Notes: generated by a model not told the origin, from the sequence alone. Numbered from the stretch's first letter, positions 8,026 to 17,342 are shown. The stretch: DNA of 64,000 nucleotides from Aeromicrobium ginsengisoli (GCF_004134905.2 NZ_SDPQ02000003.1:496001-560000), one strand, 5' to 3'. Translations and numbers: made by a program.

Positions 8026-8946
8026 GTGAAGACCGAACGCGACCTGTCCCTGCCGGCGATGCTCGTCACCGTCGTCCTCTGGGCCTCGGCGTTCGTCGGC
8101 ATCCGCGCTGTCGGCGACACGTTCTCGCCCGGCTCCCTGACGTTGGGCCGGCTCGTCGTCGGCGCGATCGCACTGACGTTCTTCGCCCGGCCCCGCACCA
8201 CCGCGCTGCCGACCGGCCGCCCGCTCCTGCTCGTGGTGCTCTACGGCGTCGTCTGGTTCGGCGCCTACAACCTCGCCCTCAACGCCGCCGAGCGCGACCT
8301 CGATGCCGGCACCACGGCGCTGATCGTCAATGTCGGGCCGATCTTCGCGGCGGTCATCGCCGGTGTGCTCTACAAGGAGGGTTTCCCCAAGCCTCTGATG
8401 ATCGGCATGGGCATCGCGTTCGGTGGCGTCGCACTGATCGCCCTCAGCGCCGACAGCGACTCGTCCGCCGTCGACACCGCGAGCACGACCGGTGTTGTCC
8501 TGTGCATCGCCGCCGCCGCGTTCTACGCATTCGGCGCGCTGGCGCAGAAGCCCGCCCTCAAGCACATGCAGCCGATCATGTCGGTGTGGCTCGGCTGCCT
8601 CGTGGGCGTCGTGGTGTGCCTGCCGTTCGCGCCCGCCCTGATCGACGAGCTCAGCGGCGCCTCGCTGCACGACATCCTCTGGCTGGCCTATCTCGGGGTG
8701 TTTCCCACGGCGATCGGCTTCAGCACGTGGTCCTACGCGCTCAAGCGCATCTCGACCGGCAAAGCCGCCTCGACGACCTACCTCGTGCCCGCCGTTGCGA
8801 CGCTGATCTCGTGGGCGGTCCTCGACGAGGTCCCGGCCGCGCTCGCCTTCGTCGGCGGCGCGCTGTGCCTCGTCGGCGTGGCGATCACGCGCCTCAAGTC
8901 GACCCCCAAGGACGCACCGGTCGACGAGCAGGCCCCCGCCAGCTGA
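8026..8946 (+). CDS. EamA/DMT-family transporter
   Basis: A 306-residue membrane protein with about ten hydrophobic helices in two EamA repeats (first LVTVVLWASAFVGIRAVG, second TGVVLCIAAAAFYAFGALAQK). This is the standard length and layout of drug/metabolite exporters of the RhaT/YdcZ group. The in-frame ATG at 7939 falls inside the pepD terminator stem. The GTG at 8026 is preferred because TACCGT (8014-8019) sits 6 bases upstream, which indicates a leaderless transcript. The substrate is unknown. It converges on the anthranilate synthase gene. Confidence 0.85.
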   Translation: MKTERDLSLPAMLVTVVLWASAFVGIRAVGDTFSPGSLTLGRLVVGAIALTFFARPRTTALPTGRPLLLVVLYGVVWFGAYNLALNAAERDLDAGTTALIVNVGPIFAAVIAGVLYKEGFPKPLMIGMGIAFGGVALIALSADSDSSAVDTASTTGVVLCIAAAAFYAFGALAQKPALKHMQPIMSVWLGCLVGVVVCLPFAPALIDELSGASLHDILWLAYLGVFPTAIGFSTWSYALKRISTGKAASTTYLVPAVATLISWAVLDEVPAALAFVGGALCLVGVAITRLKSTPKDAPVDEQAPAS

Positions 8947-8956
8947 CCCGAGGTCC

Positions 8957-10822
8957 TCAGCCGATGAGGTCGGTCACCAGGTCGCGGAGGATGCCGAAGC
9001 CGTTCTGGGTGAGGATCGACTCGGCGTGGAACTGGACGCCGCGGTAGTGCGGACCGGCAACGAGGTGGATGTCGCCGGTCTCCGGGTCGGTCTCGACCGT
9101 CACACCGTCCGGCAGGCCGGACTCCGGCACCCGGGCGACGAACGTGTTGTAGAAGCCGACGGTCTCCGGGCGGCCCAGCACCGGGAGCCGGCTCTGCGTG
9201 CCCTGGAACACGATGTCCTTGAACACGATGTCGAGCCCGATGTTGTGGCTCAGCACCTGGTGCCCGAGGCACACCGCGAGGAACGGCCTCTGCGTCTCGA
9301 GGAGTCCCGTGACGACGCCATGCATCGTGGCCATCTTGGTGTCGGCGAGGTCGCGAGGGTCGCCGGGTCCGGGTCCGACCACGACGAGGTCGTAGCCGTC
9401 GAGGTCACCGTCGGCATACGCGTCGTGCCGCACGATGTCGGTCGTCATGCCGAGCACGCCGAACACGTGGGACAGCATGTTGACGAAGTCGTCCTCGCCG
9501 TCGACGATCACGACGCGCTTGCCGGTCAACGACGTGACGGGCGCGGCGCCGGACTGGTCGGTCAGCCAGAACTGGCTGAGCCTCTGGTTGCGTGACCCGA
9601 GGGCGATCAGCACCTCGTCCTCGCGGGTGAACGCGTCGAACCCCTCGACCGGCTCGGGCGCGGCATCGACGAGCCCGAACGCGCTGAGGATGCCGGACGC
9701 CTTGGCCCACGTCTCCTTGGTCTCGTACATCGCGTCGGAGTCGCGGACCAGCGTCGCGCCGGCGGTGACCTTGAGGTTGCCGTCGAGGTCGACGTCCGCC
9801 GTACGGATGAGGATCGGCGCGTCGGCGAGCGGGTTGCCCTCGTCGTCGCGGCCGATCAGTGCGGCGACAGCGGCGTAGTAGCCGCGACCCTCGGGCTCGT
9901 ACTTCTTGATCAGCCGGCACGCGTTCTCGACGGGACTGCCGGTGACGGTGGCGGCGAACATCGAGTCGCGCAGCACCTCACGCACGTCGCGGTTGGTGCG
10001 GCCCGCGAGTAGGTACTCGGTGTGCACGAGGTGCGTCATCGGCTTGAGGTAGGGCCCGAGCACGAGTCCACCCTCGTGGCAGATGTCGCACATCATCTTG
10101 AGCTCCTCGTCGACGACCATGAAGAGCTCGTAGATCTCCTTCTCGTCCTTGAGGAAGCGCAGCAGCTCGCGCTTGCGGTCAGCGTGCGTCTCGAGACCGC
10201 GCATGCGGAACGTCCCGCTGATGGGGTTCATCCGCACCTGGCCGTCCTCGACGCTGACGTGCCGCTCGGGGCTCGCGCCGATCAGGTAGCGGTCGCCGGT
10301 GAAGATGCAGAACGTCCAGAACGCGCCCCGCTCGCGCTCGAGCAGCCGGCGGAACACCGTCAGGGCGCCGTCATGCCCCCAGTCGGCGACCTGGGCGCGG
10401 TAGTGCCGGCCGATCACGAGGTTGGCGCCCTCGCCCTGCCCGATCTCCTCGTCGATGATCGTGCGCACCATGCCGGCGTACGCCTCGTCGGTCGACTCGA
10501 AGCCGCCACGATCGGCGAACTCGATCGGCGCATCGGGCAGCAGGTCGAGCAGCTCGGCGATCGGCACCTCGGCGGTGTACGCCGCCTCGATGGCGGTCAG
10601 CGGCGTACCGTCCTGGTGCGCCTCGAAGCCGCGCTCACGGACCTGGGCGTAGGGCACCAGCACCACGTGGTTCCACGCGCGATCGCTGCCCGGCACCAGG
10701 GGGATGTCCGCGAGCTGGTCGAGGTCGGTGCGCGGACCGCCGATGAGCGTGACGGTGTCGGAGTCGCGGACGCGGATCAGCGCGAAGGCCGGTTGGGCGA
10801 GGAGTTCGTCGAGCTGGGTCAT
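8957..10822 (-). CDS. trpE: Fused anthranilate synthase, TrpE-TrpG type
   Basis: A 621-residue fusion. Residues 1 to about 415 are the chorismate-binding component I (PISGTFRMRG, DEELKMMCDICHEGG, TVTGSPVENACRLIKKYE, GRGYYAAVAAL). Residues about 430-620 are a class I glutamine amidotransferase with nucleophile LAVCLGHQ and the His/Glu pair in VQFHAES. It converts chorismate and glutamine to anthranilate, the first step to tryptophan. The fused, PhzE-like arrangement is known in Streptomyces-type trpEG genes. The ATG at 10822 has AAGGA upstream. A further in-frame extension to 10927 would run through the leader hairpins and is rejected. Expression is likely controlled by the attenuator at 10840-10950. 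Confidence 0.92.
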   Translation of the reverse strand: MTQLDELLAQPAFALIRVRDSDTVTLIGGPRTDLDQLADIPLVPGSDRAWNHVVLVPYAQVRERGFEAHQDGTPLTAIEAAYTAEVPIAELLDLLPDAPIEFADRGGFESTDEAYAGMVRTIIDEEIGQGEGANLVIGRHYRAQVADWGHDGALTVFRRLLERERGAFWTFCIFTGDRYLIGASPERHVSVEDGQVRMNPISGTFRMRGLETHADRKRELLRFLKDEKEIYELFMVVDEELKMMCDICHEGGLVLGPYLKPMTHLVHTEYLLAGRTNRDVREVLRDSMFAATVTGSPVENACRLIKKYEPEGRGYYAAVAALIGRDDEGNPLADAPILIRTADVDLDGNLKVTAGATLVRDSDAMYETKETWAKASGILSAFGLVDAAPEPVEGFDAFTREDEVLIALGSRNQRLSQFWLTDQSGAAPVTSLTGKRVVIVDGEDDFVNMLSHVFGVLGMTTDIVRHDAYADGDLDGYDLVVVGPGPGDPRDLADTKMATMHGVVTGLLETQRPFLAVCLGHQVLSHNIGLDIVFKDIVFQGTQSRLPVLGRPETVGFYNTFVARVPESGLPDGVTVETDPETGDIHLVAGPHYRGVQFHAESILTQNGFGILRDLVTDLIG

Positions 10823-10839
10823 GAGGATTCCTTGGAGAA

Positions 10840-10921
10840 GTCTCGACCGGCCGAGACAAGAAATGCCCAGAGCCGGCCGTGAGGCGGTCTGGGCACGAGT
10901 CGACAGTCCACCTACAGGTGG
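10840..10921 (-). promoter_or_regulatory. trp attenuator: pause hairpin, terminator hairpin and RBS-proximal hairpin
   Basis: Three stems are visible in transcription order. CCACCT/AGGTGG (10908-10921) overlaps the leader stop codon. A terminator stem, GCCCAGA/TCTGGGC (10865-10894), is followed on the RNA by AUUUCUUGU. GTCTCG/CGAGAC (10840-10857) lies just before the AAGGA ribosome site. The terminator stem carries internal GCC/GGC pairing. Stalling at the Trp codons would be expected to free an alternative pairing. I did not compute the antiterminator fold. Confidence 0.7.
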
Positions 10922-10950
10922 AGCCACCAGCTGGAGGGCTGAACTGTCAT
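10912..10950 (-). CDS. trpL: trp operon leader peptide MTVQPSSWWLHL
   Basis: A 12-residue ORF ending in TAG, with two adjacent Trp codons (TGG TGG) four codons before the stop. It lies 89 bases upstream of the anthranilate synthase ATG on the same strand. TAGGCT (complement of 10957-10962) sits 6 bases before its ATG, so the leader transcript probably starts at the leader ATG itself. Tandem Trp codons followed by competing hairpins are the hallmark of ribosome-mediated transcription attenuation. Confidence 0.85.
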   Translation of the reverse strand: MTVQPSSWWLHL

Positions 10951-11013
10951 GGCCCGAGCCTAGCGCAGCACCTCGTGCCGTCGTACGTCATGGCTCGGGG
11001 ATACCGTCTGACC

Positions 11014-12237
11014 ATGAGCCCGGACCTGGACATCGATGTCGACCTGATCCGGCGCGACCTGGCGCAGATCGTCAACATTCCGAGCACCGGCGGCGCAGAC
11101 GCCGAGGTAGCCGTGCAGCGCTGGTGCGCCGCGACCCTGACCGGTCTCGGCATGGACGTCGACCAGTGGACGATCGACCTCGATGACGTACGCGCCACCG
11201 ACGACTATCCCGGCGAGGAGGTCGAGCGCGACGAGGCGCTGGGCTGTGTCGGGGTCTCCGGGCCCGGCACCCCGGCGCTGGTCCTCAACGGCCACGTTGA
11301 CGTCGTGCCATCCGGCGAGCCCGAGACCTGGACCAACTCCGACCCATGGCTCCTCCGCGAGGCGGACGGTCACTGGTTCGGTCGAGGCGTCTGCGACATG
11401 AAGGGTGGCGTCGTCGCGATCATTGCGGCGGCGCGCGCGCTCAGCGGCATCGAGCTCGCCCGCCCGTTCGCCGTGCACACCGTGATCGGCGAGGAGGACG
11501 GCGGCATCGGGACGTACGCGACGCTGCGTCGCGGGCACGTCGGCGACGCGTGTGTCATCGCCGAGCCGACCGACGGGCAGGTCGTGGCGGCCAACGCGGG
11601 CTCGTTGACGTTCCGTATCGAGGTCGTCGGCCGGGCAACGCACGGCTCGATGCGGGCCACCGGTCACAGTGCGATCACGGCGTTCGAGCGGCTGCATCGC
11701 GCACTCGCCGAGCTCGAGAGCGTACGCAATGCGGCGCCGCCCCACCCGTTCGGCGAGCTGCCGTGGCCCATCAGCGTCGGCATCGTGCACGCTGGCGACT
11801 GGGCCAGCACGGTGCCCGACCTGCTGGTGGCCGAGGGACGCTACGGCGTCATGCCCGGCGAGTCGTTCGCCGACGCCAAGGCGGCGTTCGAGAACGCCCT
11901 CGCTGCAGCAGCGGCGGCCGATGCGTGGCTGGCCGACAACCCACCGACCGTCACGTGGCCCGGCGGTCACTTCGCCGCGGGACGGCTGCCCGAGGGCGAT
12001 CCGTTCGGCGACGAGGTCGTCGAGGCGGTCGTGGCGACCGGTGAGCCACGGCCGCGCCTGACGGGCGCACCGTACGGCTCGGACCTGCGGCAGTACGCCG
12101 CGCTCGGGATCCCGACCGTGCAGTACGGACCCGGCGAGATCGCCAACGCGCATGCCGTCGACGAGCGCGTTGCCATCGCCGAGGTCGTCACGTGTGCCCG
12201 CGCGTACGCCGAGCTGATCGTGGCCCGCTGCCGCTAG
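11014..12237 (+). CDS. M20-family metallopeptidase (ArgE/DapE/ACY1-like deacylase)
   Basis: A 407-residue enzyme with the M20 zinc ligands and catalytic residues in order: LNGHVDVVP (His, Asp), RGVCDMKGG (bridging Asp), GEEDGG (general base Glu and ligand), IAEPTDG (Glu/Asp) and a C-terminal NAHAVDE (His). The dimerisation domain contains GRATHGS. The family hydrolyses N-acyl amino acids or small peptides. The exact substrate is not evident. TACCGT at 11002-11007 precedes the ATG at 11014 by 6 bases, favouring this leaderless start over the ATG at 10990. The stop shares CTAG with the convergent phosphoesterase gene. Confidence 0.87.
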   Translation: MSPDLDIDVDLIRRDLAQIVNIPSTGGADAEVAVQRWCAATLTGLGMDVDQWTIDLDDVRATDDYPGEEVERDEALGCVGVSGPGTPALVLNGHVDVVPSGEPETWTNSDPWLLREADGHWFGRGVCDMKGGVVAIIAAARALSGIELARPFAVHTVIGEEDGGIGTYATLRRGHVGDACVIAEPTDGQVVAANAGSLTFRIEVVGRATHGSMRATGHSAITAFERLHRALAELESVRNAAPPHPFGELPWPISVGIVHAGDWASTVPDLLVAEGRYGVMPGESFADAKAAFENALAAAAAADAWLADNPPTVTWPGGHFAAGRLPEGDPFGDEVVEAVVATGEPRPRLTGAPYGSDLRQYAALGIPTVQYGPGEIANAHAVDERVAIAEVVTCARAYAELIVARCR

Positions 12238-13754
12238 CGCGGTGACGTCGTGATCGGCGTGTAGTCCGCGACCTGGATGATCCCGCCGGGCTCGAAGCTG
12301 ACCGGCTGCAGCCCCACCGGCTTGCCGTCGGCAAACGTCACGATCGTCACCTGTGCCTCACGGCGGAGCTTGCTACCCAGGGCGAACGCATACACGGCGC
12401 CGCCCGTCGTGCCGGTCGTCAGGGTCGTGGTCGTACGCCCGTTGGTGCCGTTGATCGTCGTGGGCCCGACCTGCCGGTGCAGGTGTCCGGAGAGCACGAG
12501 GTCGGCGCATCCTGAGGCTGCCGTCCGCGTGGCCGACGATGGCGAGTGGACGGCGATGACGCTGACGTCGCCGGCGTCGCAGGCGGCCTTCTCGAGCTCG
12601 TCGTCCTGCTGGCGCAGCGAGTGCGTGTTGTCGGACGGGTCGCCGTTGTAGCCGGCGGTGAGGCCGGAGCTGCGCGGATCGCTGCTGCCGAGGAACCGGA
12701 CACCAGCGACCGTGACCGGCTTGCCGTCGAGCACCGTGAAGCCCTTGTCCTTCATCTGCTGGCGCACCGTGGGCCCGGTGTCGTGGTTGCCGGCGACCGA
12801 CACGATGTCGAAGTCGCGGAACTCGCGGGCCAGCGAGTTGATGCTGAACGTCTCCCAGCTCGCCCCGTTGGACGTGTCGTCGCCGAGGTCGATCAGCAGG
12901 CGAGCGCCGGCCCGGTCGGCGATCGCCCGCGCGACGGGATCCATGCCGATGTTGTCGTGCCGGTCGGTCACGACGAGGGCCGTCATCTCCCCCTCCAACG
13001 GCTTACGCACCTGGGTCGTCGCGGCGCTGACTGCGAGCTTGCCATAGAACGCCACCGAGGTCCGATAGGTCGCGAGGGCTCCCTCGACGATGGCCTTGCT
13101 GCCGCTGGTCGAAGCGCCCTGGGCGATCTCGACGTTGTCGAGCACGTCGTCCGACGGCAGCTCCGGGAACACTGTGTCGATCGGGACCCATGCCTCGTCG
13201 GAGGGCCGCGGGCGCTCGGGCGCTGCGACGAGAACCAGGGCGGCGATCGTGACGATCGCCACGCCAGCGGCACCGAGGACCTGGCTGCGGCCGGGATGAC
13301 GCGCTGCGGCCCAGATGGTGCGGCGCCTCGCCTGGCCGATCGCAAGCCAGGCCAGCATCGCGATGATCACGGCGAGCAGTGCAGAGCCGGCGCCTCGCAT
13401 CGCCGCGTCAACGAGCATCGAGATGATCGTCGAGCGTACGGACGCGATCTCGCCCTGCGGCTGCGACGCGATCACCGCGTCGCGGGCGACGAGCTGGTCG
13501 AGGTTGGTGGTCTCGCTGTCGCCGAGGCGTACGTCGACCCCGAGGCCGAGCGGCGCTTCGGCCGGCAGCCGGATCTGCGGGATCAGCGTGCCGAAGTCGA
13601 TGCGGGCGTAGCCGCTGAACGTCGGCTGCACCGTGGCCTCGTGGGCACCGATGACGACGCTGCGCTCACTGTGGATGAACGTCGAGTACGCGGTCGGCAG
13701 TGCGACGCCCACCGCGAGGAGGACGAGCAGCAGGACCTTGAGAGCCCGGTTCAT
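12234..13754 (-). CDS. Membrane-anchored metallophosphoesterase
   Basis: A 506-residue protein. An N-terminal TM (about 6-25) and a second TM pair (about 118-140 and 158-178) bracket an extracytoplasmic segment. The C-terminal half is a calcineurin-like phosphoesterase with LIDLGDD, VAGNHDTG, VIAVHSP and VLSGHLHRQ, covering the metal-binding motifs; a DRH motif occurs earlier than usual. The ATG overlaps the HelD gene stop (TGATG), so the pair is probably co-translated. The active site is predicted to face outside, but the substrate is unknown. Its stop overlaps the M20 gene stop by four bases (CTAG). Confidence 0.85.
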   Translation of the reverse strand: MNRALKVLLLVLLAVGVALPTAYSTFIHSERSVVIGAHEATVQPTFSGYARIDFGTLIPQIRLPAEAPLGLGVDVRLGDSETTNLDQLVARDAVIASQPQGEIASVRSTIISMLVDAAMRGAGSALLAVIIAMLAWLAIGQARRRTIWAAARHPGRSQVLGAAGVAIVTIAALVLVAAPERPRPSDEAWVPIDTVFPELPSDDVLDNVEIAQGASTSGSKAIVEGALATYRTSVAFYGKLAVSAATTQVRKPLEGEMTALVVTDRHDNIGMDPVARAIADRAGARLLIDLGDDTSNGASWETFSINSLAREFRDFDIVSVAGNHDTGPTVRQQMKDKGFTVLDGKPVTVAGVRFLGSSDPRSSGLTAGYNGDPSDNTHSLRQQDDELEKAACDAGDVSVIAVHSPSSATRTAASGCADLVLSGHLHRQVGPTTINGTNGRTTTTLTTGTTGGAVYAFALGSKLRREAQVTIVTFADGKPVGLQPVSFEPGGIIQVADYTPITTSPR

Positions 13755-15862
13755 CAGATCCGCGACAACCAGCCGTCTGTCGTGCCGACGGTCGTCAGCA
13801 GCTGCGTCGCGCGGGTCAGGACGACGTAGAGGGTGCGCCAGCCGGCACTGGACTCGGCCGTGATCGCGTCGGGCTCGATGACGACGACACCGTCGAACTC
13901 CAGGCCCTTGGTGGCGAGGCCGTCGAGCAGCCGGAGGCGCTCGGGGTGCTGCTCGAGCAGGTCGGCGAGCTGCTCAGCCAGCTCGGCCTGGCGATCCGTC
14001 GCCGCGACGATCGCGACGGTGCCCTCGACGCGGTCGAGGATCTCTCGGGCGCTGCGGCGGGCCGTGTCGACGAGCTCGGTGGCACCGACCGTGAGGTGCA
14101 CGGGCAGCTCACCGGTGCGGCGTACGGCGTCGGCCAGGTCAGGATGCGGGACCGCGACGGCGGCGACCTGAGCCGCGAGGTCGTAGATCTCGGCGGAGTT
14201 GCGGTAGTTGGTCGACAGCCGGAACGCGTGCTCGGGCTTGCCCTCGAGGGCGGCCTTGCGCGCTGCCGCGGACTCCTTGGGGTGCGGCCACGACGACTGG
14301 GCCTCGTCGCCGACAATCGTCCAGCTGGCGTAACGACCACGGCGACCGAGCATGCGCCACTGCATCGGCGACAGGTCCTGCGCCTCGTCGACCAGCACGT
14401 GGGCGAAGCCGTCGTCCTCGATGCTCTGGGTCGAGCGGAAGCGGTCGTTGCGGTCCTCGCGCTCACGTCGCTCGAAGCTCATGAGCTGCTTGGGCACGTC
14501 GTCCTCGTCGCCGCCGGTCGACGGCACCTCGCCGATGACGTAGCGGAGCTCGTCGATCAGTGGGACGTCCTCGATGCTGGGCTCGCCGATCTGCCACGAC
14601 GCCTTGAGCGCGGCCAGCTCCTCGGCGTCGAACGCGCCGCGGGCCAGCTCGTCGATGACGTCGGGCAGCGTGCGCCACACGTCGATCGGCTCGACCGGCG
14701 GCCACCAGTCCTCGACGAAGTCGACGAAGCGGTCGTCGGTCGTGACGGTCTCGACGAACTCCTCCTCGCCCTTCTCGAGGGCACGATCGCCGGCGACCTG
14801 GGCCCACAACGCGTCGACCAGAGCGGCTGGCGCCTTGAGGTAGGCCCGGTTGCGCTTACCGCCCGAGAGCAGGTTGCGCCGGATGCGGGCGAGCTGGTCG
14901 GCGTCGAGCCGCAGGACGTCGTCCTTGTAGAAGTAGCGGAACTCTGTCGGCGATCCCGGCATCGGCGCCGCTGCGGCGCGGTTGAGGAACGCCGGCATGC
15001 GCGACGAGCCCTTGGCCGCGGCGGCGATCGGCTCGTCGTGGCGCATGGCACGCAGCCCGTCGACGACCTCGCCGAGCGACCGCAGCGTCACGCTGGTCTC
15101 GCCGAGGCTCGGGAGCACCCGCTCGATGTAGTTCATGAACACCGTCGACGGGCCGACGACCAGCACGCCGCCGGACTCGAAGCGCCGGCGATCGGTGTAG
15201 AGCAGGTAGGCGGCACGGTGCAGGGCGACGACGGTCTTGCCGGTGCCCGGGCCACCGCCGATCGTCGTGGCGCCGCGGCTCGGAGCGCGGATCGCCTCGT
15301 CCTGCTCCTTCTGGATCGTCGCGACGACCGAGTGCATCGAGCTGTCGCGTGCACGGGTCAGGCTCGCCAGCAGCGCGCCTTCGCCGATGACGACCAGGTC
15401 GTCAGGCGCGTTGTCGGCGTCGAGCAGATCGTCCTCGATGCCGATGACCTTGTCGTTGGCGCAACGCAGCACGCGGCGGCGGATGACACCGGCCGGCTCC
15501 TGCGCGGTCGCCTGGTAGAAGATCGCGGCGGCCGGGGCGCGCCAGTCGATCAGCAGGATCTCGCGATCGGCATCGCGTACGCCGATGCGGCCGATGTAGC
15601 GCGAGTCGCCGTCGAGCATGTTGAGCCGGCCGAAGACCAGCCCGTCGTGGGCGGCGTTGAGCGCGGAGAGCCGCAGCGACGCCTGGTAGACCATCGCGTC
15701 GCGCTCGACGAGCCCACCCTCGTTGCCCACGTGACCGCGCGCCATGCCCTCGACGACGAGGGACTGAGCGACCTTGGCGGAGGCGTCGAGGCGCTCATAG
15801 ACAGCGTCGACGTACGCCTGCTCCGCGTCGATCTCGCGCTGTTCCGCGTTGTTCGAGCTCAC
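13754..15862 (-). CDS. helD: HelD-like RNA polymerase recycling motor ATPase (UvrD-like superfamily 1)
   Basis: A 702-residue SF1 protein. The N-terminal acidic helix region (EQREIDAEQAYVDAVYERLD) and the LIDWRAPAAAIFYQAT block are typical of HelD/HelR. Walker A is GGPGTGKTVVALHRAAYLLYT. Walker B is VLVDEAQDLSPMQWRML. Later SF1 motifs are RLSTNYRNS, ATKGLEFDGVVV and YVVLTRATQ. HelD binds RNA polymerase and releases it from nucleic acid, and some actinobacterial members confer rifamycin tolerance. The GTG at 15862 has AAGGAG upstream. An in-frame extension to 16180 crosses the promoter region and is rejected. I did not see the rifamycin-associated palindrome upstream. Confidence 0.88.
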   Translation of the reverse strand: MSSNNAEQREIDAEQAYVDAVYERLDASAKVAQSLVVEGMARGHVGNEGGLVERDAMVYQASLRLSALNAAHDGLVFGRLNMLDGDSRYIGRIGVRDADREILLIDWRAPAAAIFYQATAQEPAGVIRRRVLRCANDKVIGIEDDLLDADNAPDDLVVIGEGALLASLTRARDSSMHSVVATIQKEQDEAIRAPSRGATTIGGGPGTGKTVVALHRAAYLLYTDRRRFESGGVLVVGPSTVFMNYIERVLPSLGETSVTLRSLGEVVDGLRAMRHDEPIAAAAKGSSRMPAFLNRAAAAPMPGSPTEFRYFYKDDVLRLDADQLARIRRNLLSGGKRNRAYLKAPAALVDALWAQVAGDRALEKGEEEFVETVTTDDRFVDFVEDWWPPVEPIDVWRTLPDVIDELARGAFDAEELAALKASWQIGEPSIEDVPLIDELRYVIGEVPSTGGDEDDVPKQLMSFERREREDRNDRFRSTQSIEDDGFAHVLVDEAQDLSPMQWRMLGRRGRYASWTIVGDEAQSSWPHPKESAAARKAALEGKPEHAFRLSTNYRNSAEIYDLAAQVAAVAVPHPDLADAVRRTGELPVHLTVGATELVDTARRSAREILDRVEGTVAIVAATDRQAELAEQLADLLEQHPERLRLLDGLATKGLEFDGVVVIEPDAITAESSAGWRTLYVVLTRATQLLTTVGTTDGWLSRI

Positions 15863-15989
15863 CCGACTCCTTTTCCGTCCTAGAGAACTCACAAGTCTAT
15901 TGCGTGCGGGAAATATTCCGCAGGCAGTTGCCCGGTCTGCGGACATCCGCGCGGTTGATCCGCGCCACGGGAGCACGTACGTTCGAGAC
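15863..15989. promoter_or_regulatory. Divergent promoter region helD / secreted Ig-like protein
   Basis: Leftward, TAGACT (complement of 15894-15899) is a -10 candidate for helD with a short untranslated leader. Rightward, TACGTT (15978-15983) lies 6 bases before the ATG at 15990. Between them an AT-rich near-palindrome, GCGGGAAATATTCCGC (15906-15921), stands out in GC-rich DNA and could bind a regulator. Confidence 0.4.
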
Positions 15990-17342
15990 ATGCCTTCACC
16001 TCGAGCTCGCCGCCCCGAAGGATCCATGCCTGTGCGTCGGACCGTCACGACGTTGCTCACGCTGCTCCTGGCCGGCCTGAGCCTGTTGCTGCCGGCACTG
16101 ACCGCCCCGGCTTCGGCCGCGACGACCGGCGCCGTCAAGGGCACGATCTCCTCGCAAGGCGTGCTGCTGCAGGGCCTCAAGGTCGATCTGACCCGAGCCG
16201 ACTACGACAGCGACCATTTCGACACCATCGAGACCAAGACGACCAACGCCTCGGGTGGCTACTCGTTCACCGGACTGTCCCAGACCGATCAGTGGGGTGA
16301 CTGGTACAGCTACCGCATCAAGGTCAGCGACCCCAAGGGCAAGTTCGTGACGACGGTGCGCAACTTCACGGTCGTGCCCGGCAAGACCGTGACTCGTGAC
16401 GCGACGCTCTACCCTGCCGGCGCGCTGACCGGCAAGGTCCTCCGCGAGGACGGCGCCACGCCGACGACGACCCGCGTCCACCTCATCGGTCCCAAGCTCG
16501 ACATCGGCACCCCTGACAAGCCCATCTCGGCGTACGACGACGATCGTGGCGTCGCCGCTGACGGCACCTACACGTTCATCGGCCTGCCGGCCGGCGAGTA
16601 CACGGTGCGCTACACCGACACCAAGGGCACCTACCTCGACCAGTGCTACGACGACACCGTCGCGGCGCTGAGCATCGAACCGACCTGCGACAGCGACGAG
16701 GCCCCGGCTGCCGAGGTCGTCACCGTGACGGCGAATGCGACCAAGACCCTCGACGGCCAGGTGCTTCACCACGCTGCTGCCTACCTCGGCGGCACGGTCA
16801 CCAACGGCGCCAACGCCCCGCTCCAGGGCATCGTCGTCACGCCGTACCCCGTGAGTGGGGACTCCGGCCCGTGGGGCGACTACGGCCAGGCCACCACGGT
16901 TGCGGGCGTCTTCAACCGTGGCCCGCTCCCCGCCGGGCAGTGGCGACTGTATGCCAAGGATCCCGCCGGCATCTGGGCATCCCAGCACGTCGGCGGCACC
17001 AGCGCCGCCACGGCGCAGCTGTTCGACCTCAGCCCGGGCGAGAAGCTCGACGACGTCGCGATCAAGCTCAAGTCACGGGGAGTCCTGCAGGCCACCGTGA
17101 CGCCGGGCAGGGGCTCGGTGACGTTCGCCATCACGGTCACCCGCAAGGTGTCCGGCAGCCGGGTCTCCGGCGAGGTGACCGCCGCGCTCGGTGGCGACAC
17201 CACGTCGGCGACGCTGGTCAACGGCCAGGCGACCATCAAGCTCACCAACATCGCGGCCGGCAAGCACACGTTCACCGTCTCCTACGGCGGATCGGGCAGC
17301 ACCGCTCCCGTCACCCGGCAGTTCGTCACGACGGTCGGCTGA
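15990..17342 (+). CDS. Secreted protein with carboxypeptidase-regulatory-like repeats and Ig-like C-terminus
   Basis: A 450-residue exported protein. A Sec signal peptide (RR, hydrophobic TLLTLLLAGLSLLLPAL, cleavage likely after APASA) is followed by three or four beta-sandwich units. Each has GxVKG/GKVLRED openings and YSFTGL/YTFIGLPAGEYTVRY closings typical of CarboxypepD_reg/SdrD-B-like folds. The last ~85 residues are an Ig-like (Big_3_5) domain ending SYGGSGSTAPVT. No enzymatic motif is seen, so it is probably a surface or matrix protein. The start is set by the leaderless promoter TACGTT (15978-15983). Related domains occur in the next gene and at 55649-56920. Confidence 0.8.
   Translation: MPSPRARRPEGSMPVRRTVTTLLTLLLAGLSLLLPALTAPASAATTGAVKGTISSQGVLLQGLKVDLTRADYDSDHFDTIETKTTNASGGYSFTGLSQTDQWGDWYSYRIKVSDPKGKFVTTVRNFTVVPGKTVTRDATLYPAGALTGKVLREDGATPTTTRVHLIGPKLDIGTPDKPISAYDDDRGVAADGTYTFIGLPAGEYTVRYTDTKGTYLDQCYDDTVAALSIEPTCDSDEAPAAEVVTVTANATKTLDGQVLHHAAAYLGGTVTNGANAPLQGIVVTPYPVSGDSGPWGDYGQATTVAGVFNRGPLPAGQWRLYAKDPAGIWASQHVGGTSAATAQLFDLSPGEKLDDVAIKLKSRGVLQATVTPGRGSVTFAITVTRKVSGSRVSGEVTAALGGDTTSATLVNGQATIKLTNIAAGKHTFTVSYGGSGSTAPVTRQFVTTVG

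Noticed and set aside
12546..15883. Long rightward ORFs opposite the phosphoesterase and helD genes
   Set aside because: Composition is that of complementary-frame shadows. Real catalytic motifs are on the leftward strand.
15863..15989. Rifamycin-associated element upstream of helD
   Set aside because: The canonical 19-bp GC-rich palindrome is not present; only an AT-rich near-palindrome is seen.
15863..16180. N-terminal extension of HelD
   Set aside because: It crosses the divergent promoter region and the start of the opposite gene. The GTG at 15862 has a good AAGGAG site and the family N-terminus.
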